From the NCBI RefSeq assembly GCF_023612095.1, contig NZ_CP086235.1:2677501-2741500 (forward strand): a DNA stretch of 64,000 nucleotides, in the 5' to 3' direction. The stretch comes from Cytobacillus firmus. GTDB taxonomy: Bacteria > Bacillota > Bacilli > Bacillales > Cytobacillaceae. Below are positions 15,951 to 25,204 of the stretch, one piece after another (positions within the stretch are counted from its first letter, which is position 1; the number at the start of each line of letters is the position of its first letter). The notes beneath the pieces were generated by a model. That model was given only the letters and a program-made list of their open reading frames with translations. It was not told the DNA's origin and ran no database searches. A program made the translations under genes and the position numbers.

Positions 15951-16628
15951 TTAATTTTCAGCGAGCCTAAACTCGCCAAATTCCAATTTCTTTGTTGTCT
16001 CAAGCTGAATCACTTCAGGAGAGTCCAGCTGAATCCTCTTAGAAAATAGAGGACCGTCATACACAAATGTATGATATTCACCTGATTCACCCATTGGACA
16101 AACAGGTTCAGCTTCGATTCTGCTTACAAATTCATGATCAAGTTCTTTGCCGAGCCACGAGTCGTCCAACACATCTTCCCTGACACGTATGACTTTGGCT
16201 TTATAGCCTGAAACCACAAAGGCACTTAAAGCCTTAAGACTATCTTTCTCCTCCATCCATAGAGGATATAACGCATCCAATCCTGCTTCAGCCGCTGTTT
16301 TTTCTCCCCATTCACGGTGTCCATCCAAGTAAAGATCCCCATATGCAATGCCTGTAATCCCATAGGTATCTTTTATTTTTCTTAAATCACTCACAAAACG
16401 TTCAGAGTAATCTTCAAAGGTACAATAAATAAACTCTGCAGGTATGGATAAACTTTTAGCCTGAAGCTGGATTAATTCCTTTTTTTCCCCATGCCCAAAG
16501 GTTCTGCCAATTTCCTGCGGAACCGTTGTCAGAAGACATGCAACCTCGTACCCCTGTTTTACCAGCACATCCAGAGCCAGACAGCTGTCTTTGCCGCCGC
16601 TCCATGATAAAACGACTTTCTTCCTCAA
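15951..16628 (-). CDS. Dph6-related ATP pyrophosphatase (diphthine-ammonia ligase family)
   Basis: 225 residues with the PP-loop VLSWSGGKDSCLAL at residues 6-19 and family blocks TFGHGEKKELIQLQA, GDLYLDGHREWGEK and a C-terminal EPVCPMGESGEYHTFVYDGP. Archaeal and eukaryotic relatives complete diphthamide on EF-2. Bacteria lack diphthamide, so the real amidation substrate here is unknown. The start is TTG with GGTGATG 5 bases upstream. It is separated from sbcC by a terminator and from the SET gene by a 37-base gap. Confidence 0.85.
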   Translation of the reverse strand: MRKKVVLSWSGGKDSCLALDVLVKQGYEVACLLTTVPQEIGRTFGHGEKKELIQLQAKSLSIPAEFIYCTFEDYSERFVSDLRKIKDTYGITGIAYGDLYLDGHREWGEKTAAEAGLDALYPLWMEEKDSLKALSAFVVSGYKAKVIRVREDVLDDSWLGKELDHEFVSRIEAEPVCPMGESGEYHTFVYDGPLFSKRIQLDSPEVIQLETTKKLEFGEFRLAEN

Positions 16629-16654
16629 CAGTCATCACCAACTTTAATAGTATG

Positions 16655-16685
16655 GGAAAAAGGATAGGAGGTCTATCCTTTTTCT
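16655..16685 (-). terminator. Terminator after sbcC
   Basis: On the - strand, AAAAGGATAG-loop-CTATCCTTTTT, directly after the sbcC stop codon. Confidence 0.75.
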
Positions 16686-16693
16686 TCTGAATC

Positions 16694-19600
16694 CTAATTT
16701 AAAAATTGAAACTGTGTACGGCTTCCTGTCTGGCTTGCAGTAACTTCCAGACGCACATCTATCCTTTCCTTCAGCTCAGGAACATGAGAGATGATGCCTA
16801 CAAGCCTTCCGCTGCTCTGAATTTCGATCAAAGCTTCTATTGCCTGATCCAATGATTCGGGATCGAGTGTCCCAAATCCTTCATCAATGAACATCGTCTC
16901 AAGAGACACGCCTCCTGCGTATTGCTGCACCACATCTGCCAGACCAAGAGCAAGTGCAAGCGCGGCTTTAAAGCTTTCCCCGCCGGATAAAGTTTTAACA
17001 TGCCTTTCCTGCCCAGTGTATTGATCAAACACAAGCAATTCCAGGCCGCTTTGTGCGTTGCCCTTTGAGCGGTCTGTTTTTCGAAGCAGCATATATCTCC
17101 CGCTGGTCATCTTCGATAAGCGTCCGTTGGCTTCCCTCAGTATATCATCTAAAAATGCCGCCAGGACAAAACGTTCAAAAGTAATACGGTAAGTGTTCTG
17201 CCCTTTGGAAATTTCATATAAGTGTCCGATTACTTTATACCTTTCCTCAAGGGTCTTCATATTTTCATTTATTTCTTTGACTTTTTGCAATGTCTCTTCA
17301 TTTTGCTTTTTCTTCATAAACAGATTTGTATATTGTTCCTGCAGCTGTTTCAATTGATCATCCGTTTCCTGCAATAATAGCTGCAAGCTTTCCAGGTCAG
17401 GTTTTTCAATCCCTTCTAAGAGTCCCGCCAGTTCAGCGTATCTGTCATTAATAGAACGGACTTCTTCCCGATATTCCCGAAGTTCACCTTCAAGCTGACT
17501 GATTTGTTCTACTGATTTTTTGGCATCCCGGTATTCTCCGTAGACTTCAAAACCCTGGTCCTTCATCCGCTGTACAAAATTCCTCCTTTCTGCTGCAAGC
17601 TTTTGCTCGATTTTAACAGCCTGCTTTTGAAGTGTCTCGAGCTTTGCCTGCTCTGCCATATGAACCGACTTTGCATCTTGATAAATCTGCTGGGCAGTTT
17701 CCAGCTGCCTTTGCATAATTTCAAGTTTTTCAGCCGCTCTTTTAAAACTTGATTCGTAAGCTTGAACAGACCGCAGGTTTTCAGGAATTGTGTCCGTCAT
17801 CCTCGCTAAGTTGCTTCTCTTTTCCGCATGCATAACGGCAGCGTCATTTATTTGGCTTTGCAGAAGGTCAATTTCTGCAGCCAGAGATTCTTTCATCTCC
17901 TGTGAATTTTCTACCTCTGCAGTACAGTTTTCCAGCCTTAAAGATTTCTTCTTCAGCTCTGCATCAAGTGTCAGCAAATCCTTTTTTTGATCGGCAAGTG
18001 TATTTTTCAGCACAAGCAGACTTTCAGGTTTAAAATCAGGACGGTACTTCTGTATTTGGGCTGTTAATTCCGCTAATCCACTTTCACTGGAATTCAGTTG
18101 TGACCGAGCTTCATAAAATGCAGACTCTGCTTTCGCTTTCTCTGCTTCCATTTCAGCAGCCTGTTTTTTTGCTTCCTTCAGATCTTTTTCATCAGGAATA
18201 TCTTGAGGAGAGACAGCTGGGTTTGGATGGTGTTCTGAGCCGCAGACTGGACATGCCTCTCCGTTTTGAAGCCTTTCAGCCAAGATTGATGCCTGCCCAT
18301 GAAGCCATTTGCCCTCCAGTTCATCTACTAGCATTTTGGCGTCAGTGAGCCTGGACGAAGTCTGCTCGAAATAACTTTTTTTCTTGCTGAAAGCATTCTG
18401 TGATGAGAGATGCTCTTTATGAAGCTCTTCATATCTATGAAGCCGTTCTATTTCGTCTGATAGTTTCTCAAGGTTTCGTTCATTCTCAAACTGTGCGAGC
18501 CTGCTCTTTTCAATGTCCTGTTTTTCTGCAGCAAGTGTTTTTATTTGCAGATCAGCGTTTAGGAGGGCTTCATCTTTCTGTTTTTTTTGAAGCCTGAGGT
18601 TTTCAAGATTTTTCTCAAGAGAACGGACAAGCTTTTCCACTTTTGCATACGAGAGAATATCTTCTTTCATACTTTGCAGGTGATTAACCTGTTCGGCAGC
18701 TTGTTTTCTTTCTTCCTCCCTGTTCTTTTCAGACTCCCATTTTTCCAGCTTTTCTTTTAGCAGAGATTCAAGAGTGCCTATTTTTTTCTGAAGTTCCTCA
18801 ATATCGGCATGTGCCGCATCCAGATCCTTCTTCAGTTCATGGCAGAGCTGCTCCTGTTGACTAAGCAGGGCTGCTTTCTGGGCGAGAGCAATGGCATTCT
18901 CTTTGACAGTATATTGGTCTTTCAGTTCTTCAAGCTCTTCTTTCCGTTGCTTAAGCTCTTCTTTCGTCTTCAGCTGTTTAAGCACCATTTCAGCTTCATA
19001 GAGCTTTTGCTGAAGATGATCTCTCTTTTCCTTCTTTTTCCTGCCAGCTTCTGTCAGCTCAGCAAGACCTTCTGCCATCTCCTTAATTTCCTCTGTAAGA
19101 AGCGGCATGAGCAGTGTGTCATTGACACTTCCTGCTTCGAGGTATGATTTCAGCTCCCCGCTGTAAACAGCCTGCACATGATTAAAATACTGATCTCTCA
19201 ATTTAATCTGTTCTTCTACCGTTCTTTTTAATTCAGTTGCATCTTCTTTAAGTTTTTCTTCGATGCGCTTGTATATTTGAGTATGAAATAACCGCTGCAG
19301 AATGATTTCCTTATCCTTGCTTTCAGAAGTCAGGAGCTTTCGGAACTCTCCCTGGGGAATCATCAGAATTTGCCTGAACTGATTGCTGTCAATGATCATA
19401 ATTTCTTTTATCTTTTCATCAACATCCCTGACATTTGAAGCCAGGAGCTTTTGCTCTCCATTTTCATCATATATATACAGTTCTGCTTTTGCACTCACTG
19501 TTGTTGTTCCATCGCCCCGCTCTTTTTTCTTTTCCTGCTGAGGAGATCTTATAATATGATACCGTTTATTTCTTAAAATAAATTCGAGGGAAACCTCAGT

Positions 19601-19828
19601 TAGTGTATTATTTTTGGCAAACTGGCTCCGAAGCTCAGGACCATTCCGATCCTCTCCGCTTGCTTTTCCATAAATGGCATAGCTGATGCCGTCAAAAATA
19701 GTGGTTTTGCCTGAACCCGTCTTTCCGGAGATCACAAACATGGTCCGATTTCCAAGTTCGGTAAAATCAATGCTTTCACTGTCTGCATAGGGGCCGAACG
19801 CCTGCATCGTTAATTTTAATGGCTTCAT
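16694..19828 (-). CDS. sbcC: SbcC, exonuclease SbcCD ATPase subunit
   Basis: A 1044-residue SMC-like ATPase. Walker A GKTGSGKTT is at residues 35-43 within FVISGKTGSGKTTIFDGI. Two very long coiled-coil arms flank the zinc-hook CPVCGSEHHPNP in the middle. Near the C-terminus come the ABC signature KTLSGGESFKAALALALGLAD, Walker B/D-loop MFIDEGFGTLDPESL and the H-loop IISHVPEL. With SbcD it forms the Mre11-Rad50-type nuclease that opens DNA hairpins and processes protein-blocked ends. The start overlaps the true end of sbcD by ATGA, indicating coupled translation. Confidence 0.95.
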   Translation of the reverse strand: MKPLKLTMQAFGPYADSESIDFTELGNRTMFVISGKTGSGKTTIFDGISYAIYGKASGEDRNGPELRSQFAKNNTLTEVSLEFILRNKRYHIIRSPQQEKKKERGDGTTTVSAKAELYIYDENGEQKLLASNVRDVDEKIKEIMIIDSNQFRQILMIPQGEFRKLLTSESKDKEIILQRLFHTQIYKRIEEKLKEDATELKRTVEEQIKLRDQYFNHVQAVYSGELKSYLEAGSVNDTLLMPLLTEEIKEMAEGLAELTEAGRKKKEKRDHLQQKLYEAEMVLKQLKTKEELKQRKEELEELKDQYTVKENAIALAQKAALLSQQEQLCHELKKDLDAAHADIEELQKKIGTLESLLKEKLEKWESEKNREEERKQAAEQVNHLQSMKEDILSYAKVEKLVRSLEKNLENLRLQKKQKDEALLNADLQIKTLAAEKQDIEKSRLAQFENERNLEKLSDEIERLHRYEELHKEHLSSQNAFSKKKSYFEQTSSRLTDAKMLVDELEGKWLHGQASILAERLQNGEACPVCGSEHHPNPAVSPQDIPDEKDLKEAKKQAAEMEAEKAKAESAFYEARSQLNSSESGLAELTAQIQKYRPDFKPESLLVLKNTLADQKKDLLTLDAELKKKSLRLENCTAEVENSQEMKESLAAEIDLLQSQINDAAVMHAEKRSNLARMTDTIPENLRSVQAYESSFKRAAEKLEIMQRQLETAQQIYQDAKSVHMAEQAKLETLQKQAVKIEQKLAAERRNFVQRMKDQGFEVYGEYRDAKKSVEQISQLEGELREYREEVRSINDRYAELAGLLEGIEKPDLESLQLLLQETDDQLKQLQEQYTNLFMKKKQNEETLQKVKEINENMKTLEERYKVIGHLYEISKGQNTYRITFERFVLAAFLDDILREANGRLSKMTSGRYMLLRKTDRSKGNAQSGLELLVFDQYTGQERHVKTLSGGESFKAALALALGLADVVQQYAGGVSLETMFIDEGFGTLDPESLDQAIEALIEIQSSGRLVGIISHVPELKERIDVRLEVTASQTGSRTQFQFLN

Positions 19829-20969
19829 TTCATGGCCTCCTCCCTAAGCACTTTTTCGATCACATCAGTCATTACCTGCTGTTTATCCTCTGTAAATTCA
19901 GAAGTGGTCATTTGTTCATAGAATTGTTTAAACAGATCAAGCTCCGACTTTTTCTCTTCCTTCATCGATAGGAAGGAGCTTTTTTCTTCATATCTGTAAT
20001 GGCTATCCTTCTTTCCAGGTGAAGAACATTCGGATAGACCTGTCTCAGCTTATTAATTGGATCAAGCAATGCGCCTTCGTCAAAAAGGGTGATTTTCAGA
20101 TAGTCATCAAGATTCTGTTTTTCATAGAAGGCCGGGTCCATCAATTCATCTAAATGCCCTTCGATTTCTCTCAAATCTTTATGGGGCTTAAGTGAACGGA
20201 GACGCAAATCAAATTCGCCATTTTCATTCATTTCTATAATAGAAATCGATTTTTCCTGTTTGGCTTCTGAAAAAGAATATTTTAAGAGGGAGCCGGAATA
20301 CCGAATTTTTTCATGCTTTATGGCATCAGGACTATGCAAATGCCCCAGTGCTGTATAAGAGAAAGGATCAAAGCAGCTTGAATGGACACAGCCTGATCCG
20401 CCTACTGAAAGGGTCCTCTCCGAATCACTGGTAGAACCGCCCAGGACAAAAGCATGTCCGACAAGAACGTTCGGCTCATTAGGATTCAGGTGCTTTTCAA
20501 TTCTGCTCACAATTGCCTTCATTGCATCGTCATGTGAGTGTACACGGTCATCATCAAGCAAATGCCTGACCATTCCAGGTTCAGCATAAGGAACCGGATA
20601 AAAGTTCACACCATTAATATGTATAGGCTTAAAATCATTTGATAGTTTTCCAGACAAGTAGAACTTGCTTTGTTTATACCAGGAGCTTCCAAATGACAGC
20701 CTTTCTGCACTGTCATGGTTTCCTCCTATGGCAACCACAGGTGTATTAAGCTCAACATTTATTTTAAAAAGAATTTCATTCAGCAATTCTACAGCATCAG
20801 TCGGAGGTACGGACCGGTCATATAAGTCTCCTGCAATGACGACTGCATCCGGCTTTTCTTCCTCTACCACATCAATAAATTGATTCAAAAAATGACGCTG
20901 ATCTTCGGTCATATATACACCATGGACCAGCTTGCCCAAATGCCAATCAGCTGTATGGATAAATTTCAT
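19825..20969 (-). pseudogene. sbcD: SbcD, exonuclease SbcCD nuclease subunit, frameshifted near its C-terminus
   Basis: The first 335 residues (20969 to 19962) carry all metallophosphoesterase motifs: HTADWHLGK, VVIAGDLYDRS, AIGGNHDS, VLVGHAF and TALGHLHSPD. They end early at KKKAPSYR. Adding one A to the six-A run (T at 19980-19985) restores KKKSSFLSMKEEKKSELDL and a further stretch that ends at 19825 in the ATGA overlap with sbcC, giving the usual family length. As written the nuclease core is intact but the SbcC-binding tail is lost. It is likely a sequencing error. The 3'-5' exonuclease/endonuclease subunit works with SbcC in DNA repair. Confidence 0.85.
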
Positions 20970-21114
20970 ATCTTACACCCTCTTTTCCTTGCCACAGATT
21001 CTTTCTGCAATATTACCATTATACCAAATCAAAAAACGGCAGAGTCTCAGCAATATTTTACAGAACATTCGTTCTAATTATATCATCAATTTTTCTGAAA
21101 CACAGCATAGTTCA

Positions 21115-22970
21115 ATCGAGTAGAGGGAAAATAAAGTAAGTTATTTTCGCCCCTCTCACAACACCGTACGTACGGATCGCGTATACGGCGTTTCAATTTA
21201 TATTACAGTGTGTACTTTTAGATAGTGTTCAAAAGCAGAGGGGAGCCCCCTCTGCTTTAATCTTTTATTGGATATTGCTCTTTGGACGACTTTCGATAAT
21301 CCTATAAAACGGTAACCTTTTCGACAGTAGGTTAATCCTTTCGCTTCTTCCTCCGGAATCCCTAGTTGAATAAGCGATTTGATTTGTTTCTTGGGTACCT
21401 TCCATTGCTTCCAGATGATTACCCTAATTCTGGAACGCAATTTCATATCAATTCGCTTTATTGCTTTTTTCATCTTTGTGATTCTGAAGTAGTTTATCCA
21501 TCCGAATATGACTTGTTTAAGCTTCACTATTCGAAGCCCTAGTGGAATACTCCAGTTCCGTTTTGTTAGTTGTCGAAGCCTCCTCTGGAATTTCTGGATT
21601 GAACTTAGGTGAGGTTTTACTTGGTATCTTAGGTTATTAACATCGAAGTAATAAGCGAACCCTAAGAATTTCAATTCTTTTGGGCGTGAAATTTTACTCT
21701 TCTCTGCGTTAACTATTAATCCTAGTTTGTCCTCTATATACCTCACTACTGATTTCATTACTCTTTTAGCTGCTTTTTCGCTTTTCACAAAAATGAGGGA
21801 ATCATCGGCATATCTCACAAACCGTAATCCTCTTTTCTCTAGTTCCCTATCAAGTTCGTTTAACATAATATTACTCAATAATGGGCTAAGAGGACCTCCT
21901 TGCGGAGTCCCAACGGGAGTTTCTTCATATTTCCCTTTTACCATAACTCCACTGACTAAGTATTTTCTAATTAACGAGATGACATCACCATCATCTATTG
22001 TGTTGGCAATAATGCGCATGAGTTTATCGTGATGAACAGTATCGAAGAATCTTTCAAGGTCGATGTCTATTACCCAATCATCACCATCATTCATAAATTC
22101 CAGGCTTTTAATTATCGCCATCTCACAACTTCTTTTTGGTCTGAAACCGTAACTGAACTCGCTGAACTGTTCTTCAAATATCGGACTGAGAACTTGATGT
22201 ATGGCTTGTTGAACGACTCTATCCACTACTGTTGGTATTCCCAATTTGCGCATCTTGCCATTTTCTTTTGGAATTTCCACTCTTAAGGCAGCTTGTGGTT
22301 GGTATTTTCTTGTTCTGATGCGCTGACGCAGCTCATCTTTGTTCTCTTTCAGATATTGCTTTAATTCGTCGACTGTTACACCATCGATGCCACTTGTGCC
22401 TTTATTTCTATAGACACGCAAGTAGGCTTCGTTCATATTTTGGTTACTTATGATCTGTTCTAAAAGTTTCACACTCGTTTCTCCTTCCCTCTCACGTAGT
22501 AAGTAATATCTCCTTTTTGGTTATCCTTTGAGATACGCTCATACTTTCGCCATTAACACATTCGGAGTTCGTCACTTACGCATTCGTGGAGTTGAAACAC
22601 TATAAATTGTTCAGCCCTTCATGAGTTTACTCATTACTATGGCCTCTGCTGACTTCTTGCGATTAACCGTTTTCGACTGTACTACCGTACATCCGCAAGA
22701 CCTCCCAGGGTAAGACAACTATCTTTCCTCTTTTACTCGCCTGATTTACTCTATAAAGTTACGCACATCTTTTGGACTTTGACTTGTCTTGGAGTCTCAT
22801 CCCTTTATAAAGCCTTAGTATCAGATTCCTGTACGTCGAGCCAAGATTTTATTCCACGCTTCCTCCAGCCCTTATCTCACGATAAGTACCTTGCGCTTCC
22901 TTAGTGGTTGGATGATGTGTACCCCCACAGCGGACTTTCACCACCTAGATAGTTGCCATGCCTGGCACAC
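21115..22970 (-). mobile_element. Group IIC intron (about 1.86 kb) with internal reverse transcriptase
   Basis: The 5' end is GTGTGCCAGGCATGG at 22970 reading down, matching the GUGYG intron start. The 3' part after the ORF shows a domain V hairpin (about 21160-21190, CGCCGTATACG / CGTACGTACGGTG) followed by a domain VI stem (about 21117-21158) and the ending CTACTCGAT near 21115. The element sits exactly after the T tract of a Rho-independent terminator, the known target preference of class C introns. The 3' boundary is placed by analogy and may be off by a few bases. The 5' region 22473-22970 holds domains I-III of the ribozyme and no other gene. Confidence 0.88.
21198..22472 (-). CDS. ltrA: Group II intron reverse transcriptase/maturase
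   Basis: 424 residues. RT blocks are visible: IPKENGKMRKLGIPTVVDRVVQ (RT1-2), SYGFRPKRSCEMAI, IDIDLERFFDTVHH (RT3), TPQGGPLSPLLSNI (RT4) and RYADDSLIF (RT5, catalytic YADD), LGF (RT7), and then a maturase X domain with GWINYFRI. No HNH endonuclease domain follows, as is usual for class C introns. It promotes splicing and retro-insertion of its own intron. The GTG start has AAGGAG 8 bases upstream. The ORF is intact, so the intron may still be active. Confidence 0.93.
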   Translation of the reverse strand: MKLLEQIISNQNMNEAYLRVYRNKGTSGIDGVTVDELKQYLKENKDELRQRIRTRKYQPQAALRVEIPKENGKMRKLGIPTVVDRVVQQAIHQVLSPIFEEQFSEFSYGFRPKRSCEMAIIKSLEFMNDGDDWVIDIDLERFFDTVHHDKLMRIIANTIDDGDVISLIRKYLVSGVMVKGKYEETPVGTPQGGPLSPLLSNIMLNELDRELEKRGLRFVRYADDSLIFVKSEKAAKRVMKSVVRYIEDKLGLIVNAEKSKISRPKELKFLGFAYYFDVNNLRYQVKPHLSSIQKFQRRLRQLTKRNWSIPLGLRIVKLKQVIFGWINYFRITKMKKAIKRIDMKLRSRIRVIIWKQWKVPKKQIKSLIQLGIPEEEAKGLTYCRKGYRFIGLSKVVQRAISNKRLKQRGLPSAFEHYLKVHTVI

Positions 22971-22998
22971 AAGAAAAAAGAGCCCAGCAGGCTCTTTC
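22971..22998 (-). terminator. Terminator of the MetT/NhaC-type gene and intron target
   Basis: On the - strand, AAAGAGCC-TGCT-GGGCTCTT followed by TTTTCTT, immediately after the stop of the transporter gene. The group II intron begins at the next base (22970). Confidence 0.85.
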
Positions 22999-23000
22999 AT

Positions 23001-24284
23001 TTATTGCTTTTTCAGCTTAGGAAAGTTGATCAAAATGGCAATAATACCGCATATGCCAATTAATAATGGATAAATGGAATATGCCATGATGCTTACCGGC
23101 GAAATGGCAGCGAGCCCGGAAGCAGCGAGCATCTGTGCTCCATACGGGATAGTCCCTTGTACAAAGCAGGCAAATATATCAAGTATACTTGCTGATTTAC
23201 GCGGGTCAATCTCATATTGATCTGCAATTTTTTTGGCAAGAGGCCCTGCAATAATAATGGCAATAGTATTATTGGCTGTAGATAGATTTGTCAGAGAGAC
23301 TAGTGACGCAATACCAAATTCAGCACCCCTGCGGGATTTGATTTTGCTTGTAGCCACGTGAAGCAAGTAATCTATTCCTCCATTAACCCTGATGATCTCC
23401 ACCAATCCGCCAATGAGGATGGCAATGATGGCAAGGGTCTGCATGCCAGCCATTCCCTCAGCAATCATTTGCAGGAATGAAACAAACGTATAGCTGCCGT
23501 CAGCCATTCCAATCAGGCCTGAAAGAAGGATACCCCCGCTAAGCACAAGAATTACATTCATGCCAAACAATGCTGCAGCCAATACGCCAAGATAAGGGAC
23601 TACTTTTAAAAAGCTGTAATCTCCGCTGGTCACCACACTTTCCTGACCTGCTGTTAAAATCCCAAGAATTACAGCGGTAAGAACAGCAGCAGGCAGTACG
23701 ATTAAAAAATTCACCCGGAATTTATCGGTCATTCTCGTTCCCTGAGTTCTGACCGCTGCAATCGTCGTATCAGAAATGACAGAAAGATTATCTCCAAACA
23801 TGGCACCGCCTATTATTGCTGCCATGGCCAGGGCTACTGAAATATCTGTTTCTGCTGAAAGGGCCACACCAATTGGAGCGAGAGCGACAACTGTCCCCAT
23901 TGATGTTCCCATCGATAATGAAATAAAGCATGCAATGATAAAAATTCCGACCATGAGGAGATTCTGCGGGATAAAAGAGAGTGCAAGGTTCACAGTCGAA
24001 TCAACTGCACCCATTCCTTTAGCCGTACCAGAAAAAGCCCCTGCCAGGATAAAAATGATGGACATTAATATAATATCAGGATGTCCGGCACCTTTTGTGA
24101 ATATCTCTACTTTTTCCATGAATGGCTTTTTTCTGTTCATTGCCAGAGCAATTCCAGCTGCTGCGGATACAATGACAATGATTGGTATGCTGTTAAAATC
24201 GCCTGTTGCTATGCCGCTGCCAATAAATATAAGCAGGAAAGCGGCTAGCGGCAATAAAGCCCATGGATTGCCCCTGTTTTTCAT
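23001..24284 (-). CDS. metT: NhaC superfamily antiporter, probable methionine transporter (MetT-like)
   Basis: 427 residues with about 11 membrane helices. The start ATG has AAAGGAG 6-7 bases upstream; upstream in-frame codons fall inside the riboswitch leader. Family features include MSIIFILAGAFSGTAKGMG, SMGTSMGTVVALAPIGVAL, MFGDNLSVISDTTIAAVRTQGT (a typical NhaC block) and LTNLSTANNTIAIIIAGPLAKKIA. The family exchanges Na+ for H+ or organic solutes. An S-box riboswitch directly upstream points to methionine or a methionine precursor as substrate; a NhaC-type candidate methionine transporter, MetT, has been proposed from comparative genomics on this basis. Substrate is inferred, not visible in the protein. 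Confidence 0.8.
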   Translation of the reverse strand: MKNRGNPWALLPLAAFLLIFIGSGIATGDFNSIPIIVIVSAAAGIALAMNRKKPFMEKVEIFTKGAGHPDIILMSIIFILAGAFSGTAKGMGAVDSTVNLALSFIPQNLLMVGIFIIACFISLSMGTSMGTVVALAPIGVALSAETDISVALAMAAIIGGAMFGDNLSVISDTTIAAVRTQGTRMTDKFRVNFLIVLPAAVLTAVILGILTAGQESVVTSGDYSFLKVVPYLGVLAAALFGMNVILVLSGGILLSGLIGMADGSYTFVSFLQMIAEGMAGMQTLAIIAILIGGLVEIIRVNGGIDYLLHVATSKIKSRRGAEFGIASLVSLTNLSTANNTIAIIIAGPLAKKIADQYEIDPRKSASILDIFACFVQGTIPYGAQMLAASGLAAISPVSIMAYSIYPLLIGICGIIAILINFPKLKKQ

Positions 24285-24315
24285 TGAATTCTCCTTTATT
24301 AATGGATTTTCCAAG

Positions 24316-24354
24316 CAAAATAAAAAGACCTCTTCAAGCAAGAAGAGATCTTGA
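24316..24354 (-). terminator. Riboswitch expression-platform terminator
   Basis: On the - strand, AGATCTCTTC-loop-GAAGAGGTCT is followed by TTTTTATTTT, between the S-box aptamer and the transporter start. It is the regulatory terminator expected when SAM is bound. Confidence 0.8.
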
Positions 24355-24372
24355 TCTATCAATCGTTCTCTT

Positions 24373-24473
24373 CTTATCTGCCAAGCATCTATGCTTGCTG
24401 GATTTGGCACAGCGCTCTACAGAGCCCGCTGCCGAGACATCTTCGGGCCAGCCCCTCCGTCTCTCTTGATAAG
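24373..24473 (-). promoter_or_regulatory. SAM (S-box) riboswitch aptamer
   Basis: Reading down from 24473: CTTATCAAGAGAG (P1 5' side and conserved core), GGAGGGGCTGGCCC (P2, kink-turn region), GATGTCTCGGCAGC (P2 3' side, conserved CGGCA), GCTGTGCCAAATCC (P3/junction) and GCTTGGCAGATAAG (P4 and P1 3' side). Spacing and conserved blocks fit the S-box class. SAM binding should stabilise P1 and let the downstream terminator form, switching off the transporter when SAM is plentiful. Confidence 0.92.
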
Positions 24474-24514
24474 TGAATAGTATTAAATTATTCTAAAATA
24501 ACTCACGTTTGAAC

Positions 24515-24542
24515 ATTATACAGGAAACTCGCTAAACTTCAA
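24515..24542 (-). promoter_or_regulatory. Putative sigma-A promoter of the S-box leader
   Basis: TTGAAG, 16 bases and TATAAT on the - strand, about 40 bases before the aptamer. Confidence 0.55.
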
Positions 24543-24605
24543 GTTTTTTTTATACTGTATTGATGGTTGAATTATGAAATTTTCCAATAAGTTATTTCTG
24601 TAAAA

Positions 24606-24644
24606 AATAAACAGCCTGACCAAATGGCCAGGCTGTTTTTGTAT
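24606..24644. terminator. Terminator after the cold shock gene
   Basis: Stem ACAGCCTGRCC / GGCCAGGCTGT with flanking A and T tracts, 12 bases past the csp stop. Confidence 0.85.
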
Positions 24645-24655
24645 GGGTGTGTCGA

Positions 24656-24856
24656 TTATAGTTTAGTTACGTTAGCTGCTTGAGGTCCGCGTGCACCTTC
24701 AACAACTTCGAAAGAAACTTCTTGGCCTTCTTCTAAAGATTTGAAACCTTCAGATTGGATAGCAGAGTAATGTACAAATACGTCGTTTCCGTCTTCACCT
24801 TCGATGAATCCGAAACCTTTTTCAGCATTGAACCATTTTACTTTACCGTTTTTCAT
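24656..24856 (-). CDS. Cold shock protein (CspA/CspB family)
   Basis: A 66-residue single cold-shock domain with both RNA-binding motifs: [16 protein letters not shown] (RNP1, residues 4-19) and DVFVHYSAI (RNP2, 25-33), ending [10 protein letters not shown]. It binds single-stranded RNA/DNA and acts as an RNA chaperone in the cytoplasm. AGGAGG lies 9-10 bases before the ATG. The long leader (about 140 bases) after a good sigma-A promoter fits the post-transcriptional control known for csp mRNAs. It is one of the CspB/C/D group; which one is not distinguishable here. Confidence 0.95.
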   Translation of the reverse strand: MKNGKVKWFNAEKGFGFIEGEDGNDVFVHYSAIQSEGFKSLEEGQEVSFEVVEGARGPQAANVTKL

Positions 24857-25006
24857 GAAAAAAATCCTCCTATTGGCTAGAAAAAGCCATGTGTAAATTC
24901 ACCATATACACGCTTATTACTTTACGTTCATTACTCATCCAGACCATTTCCTAACGGTTGAAAAAGCAGCTAGCAAAATATAACACGATGCATAACGGCT
25001 GATTCA

Positions 25007-25035
25007 AATTTAGCACTTATAGGAATGAATGTCAA
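25007..25035 (-). promoter_or_regulatory. Sigma-A promoter of the csp gene
   Basis: TTGACA, a 17-base spacer and TAAATT on the - strand. It implies a 5' leader of about 140 bases before the csp start codon. Confidence 0.7.
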
Positions 25036-25204
25036 CTATTCTGCGCGTCTTTCATGGCGTTTTATCAAACTATTCCGTCTTTTCCATGCTTAATAGTTCC
25101 AAAGCTTGGTAATTAAATTTCTTCTATTTTATAGACAAGCAGACAAACAACTTATAAAGGGGTTTCATAAACTATATAAAAACATTAAGCAGGGGGTGAA
25201 TGGA

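Noticed and set aside
24285..24410. N-terminal extension of the NhaC-type transporter
   Set aside because: This frame runs through the riboswitch terminator. The ATG at 24284 has a proper AAAGGAG site.
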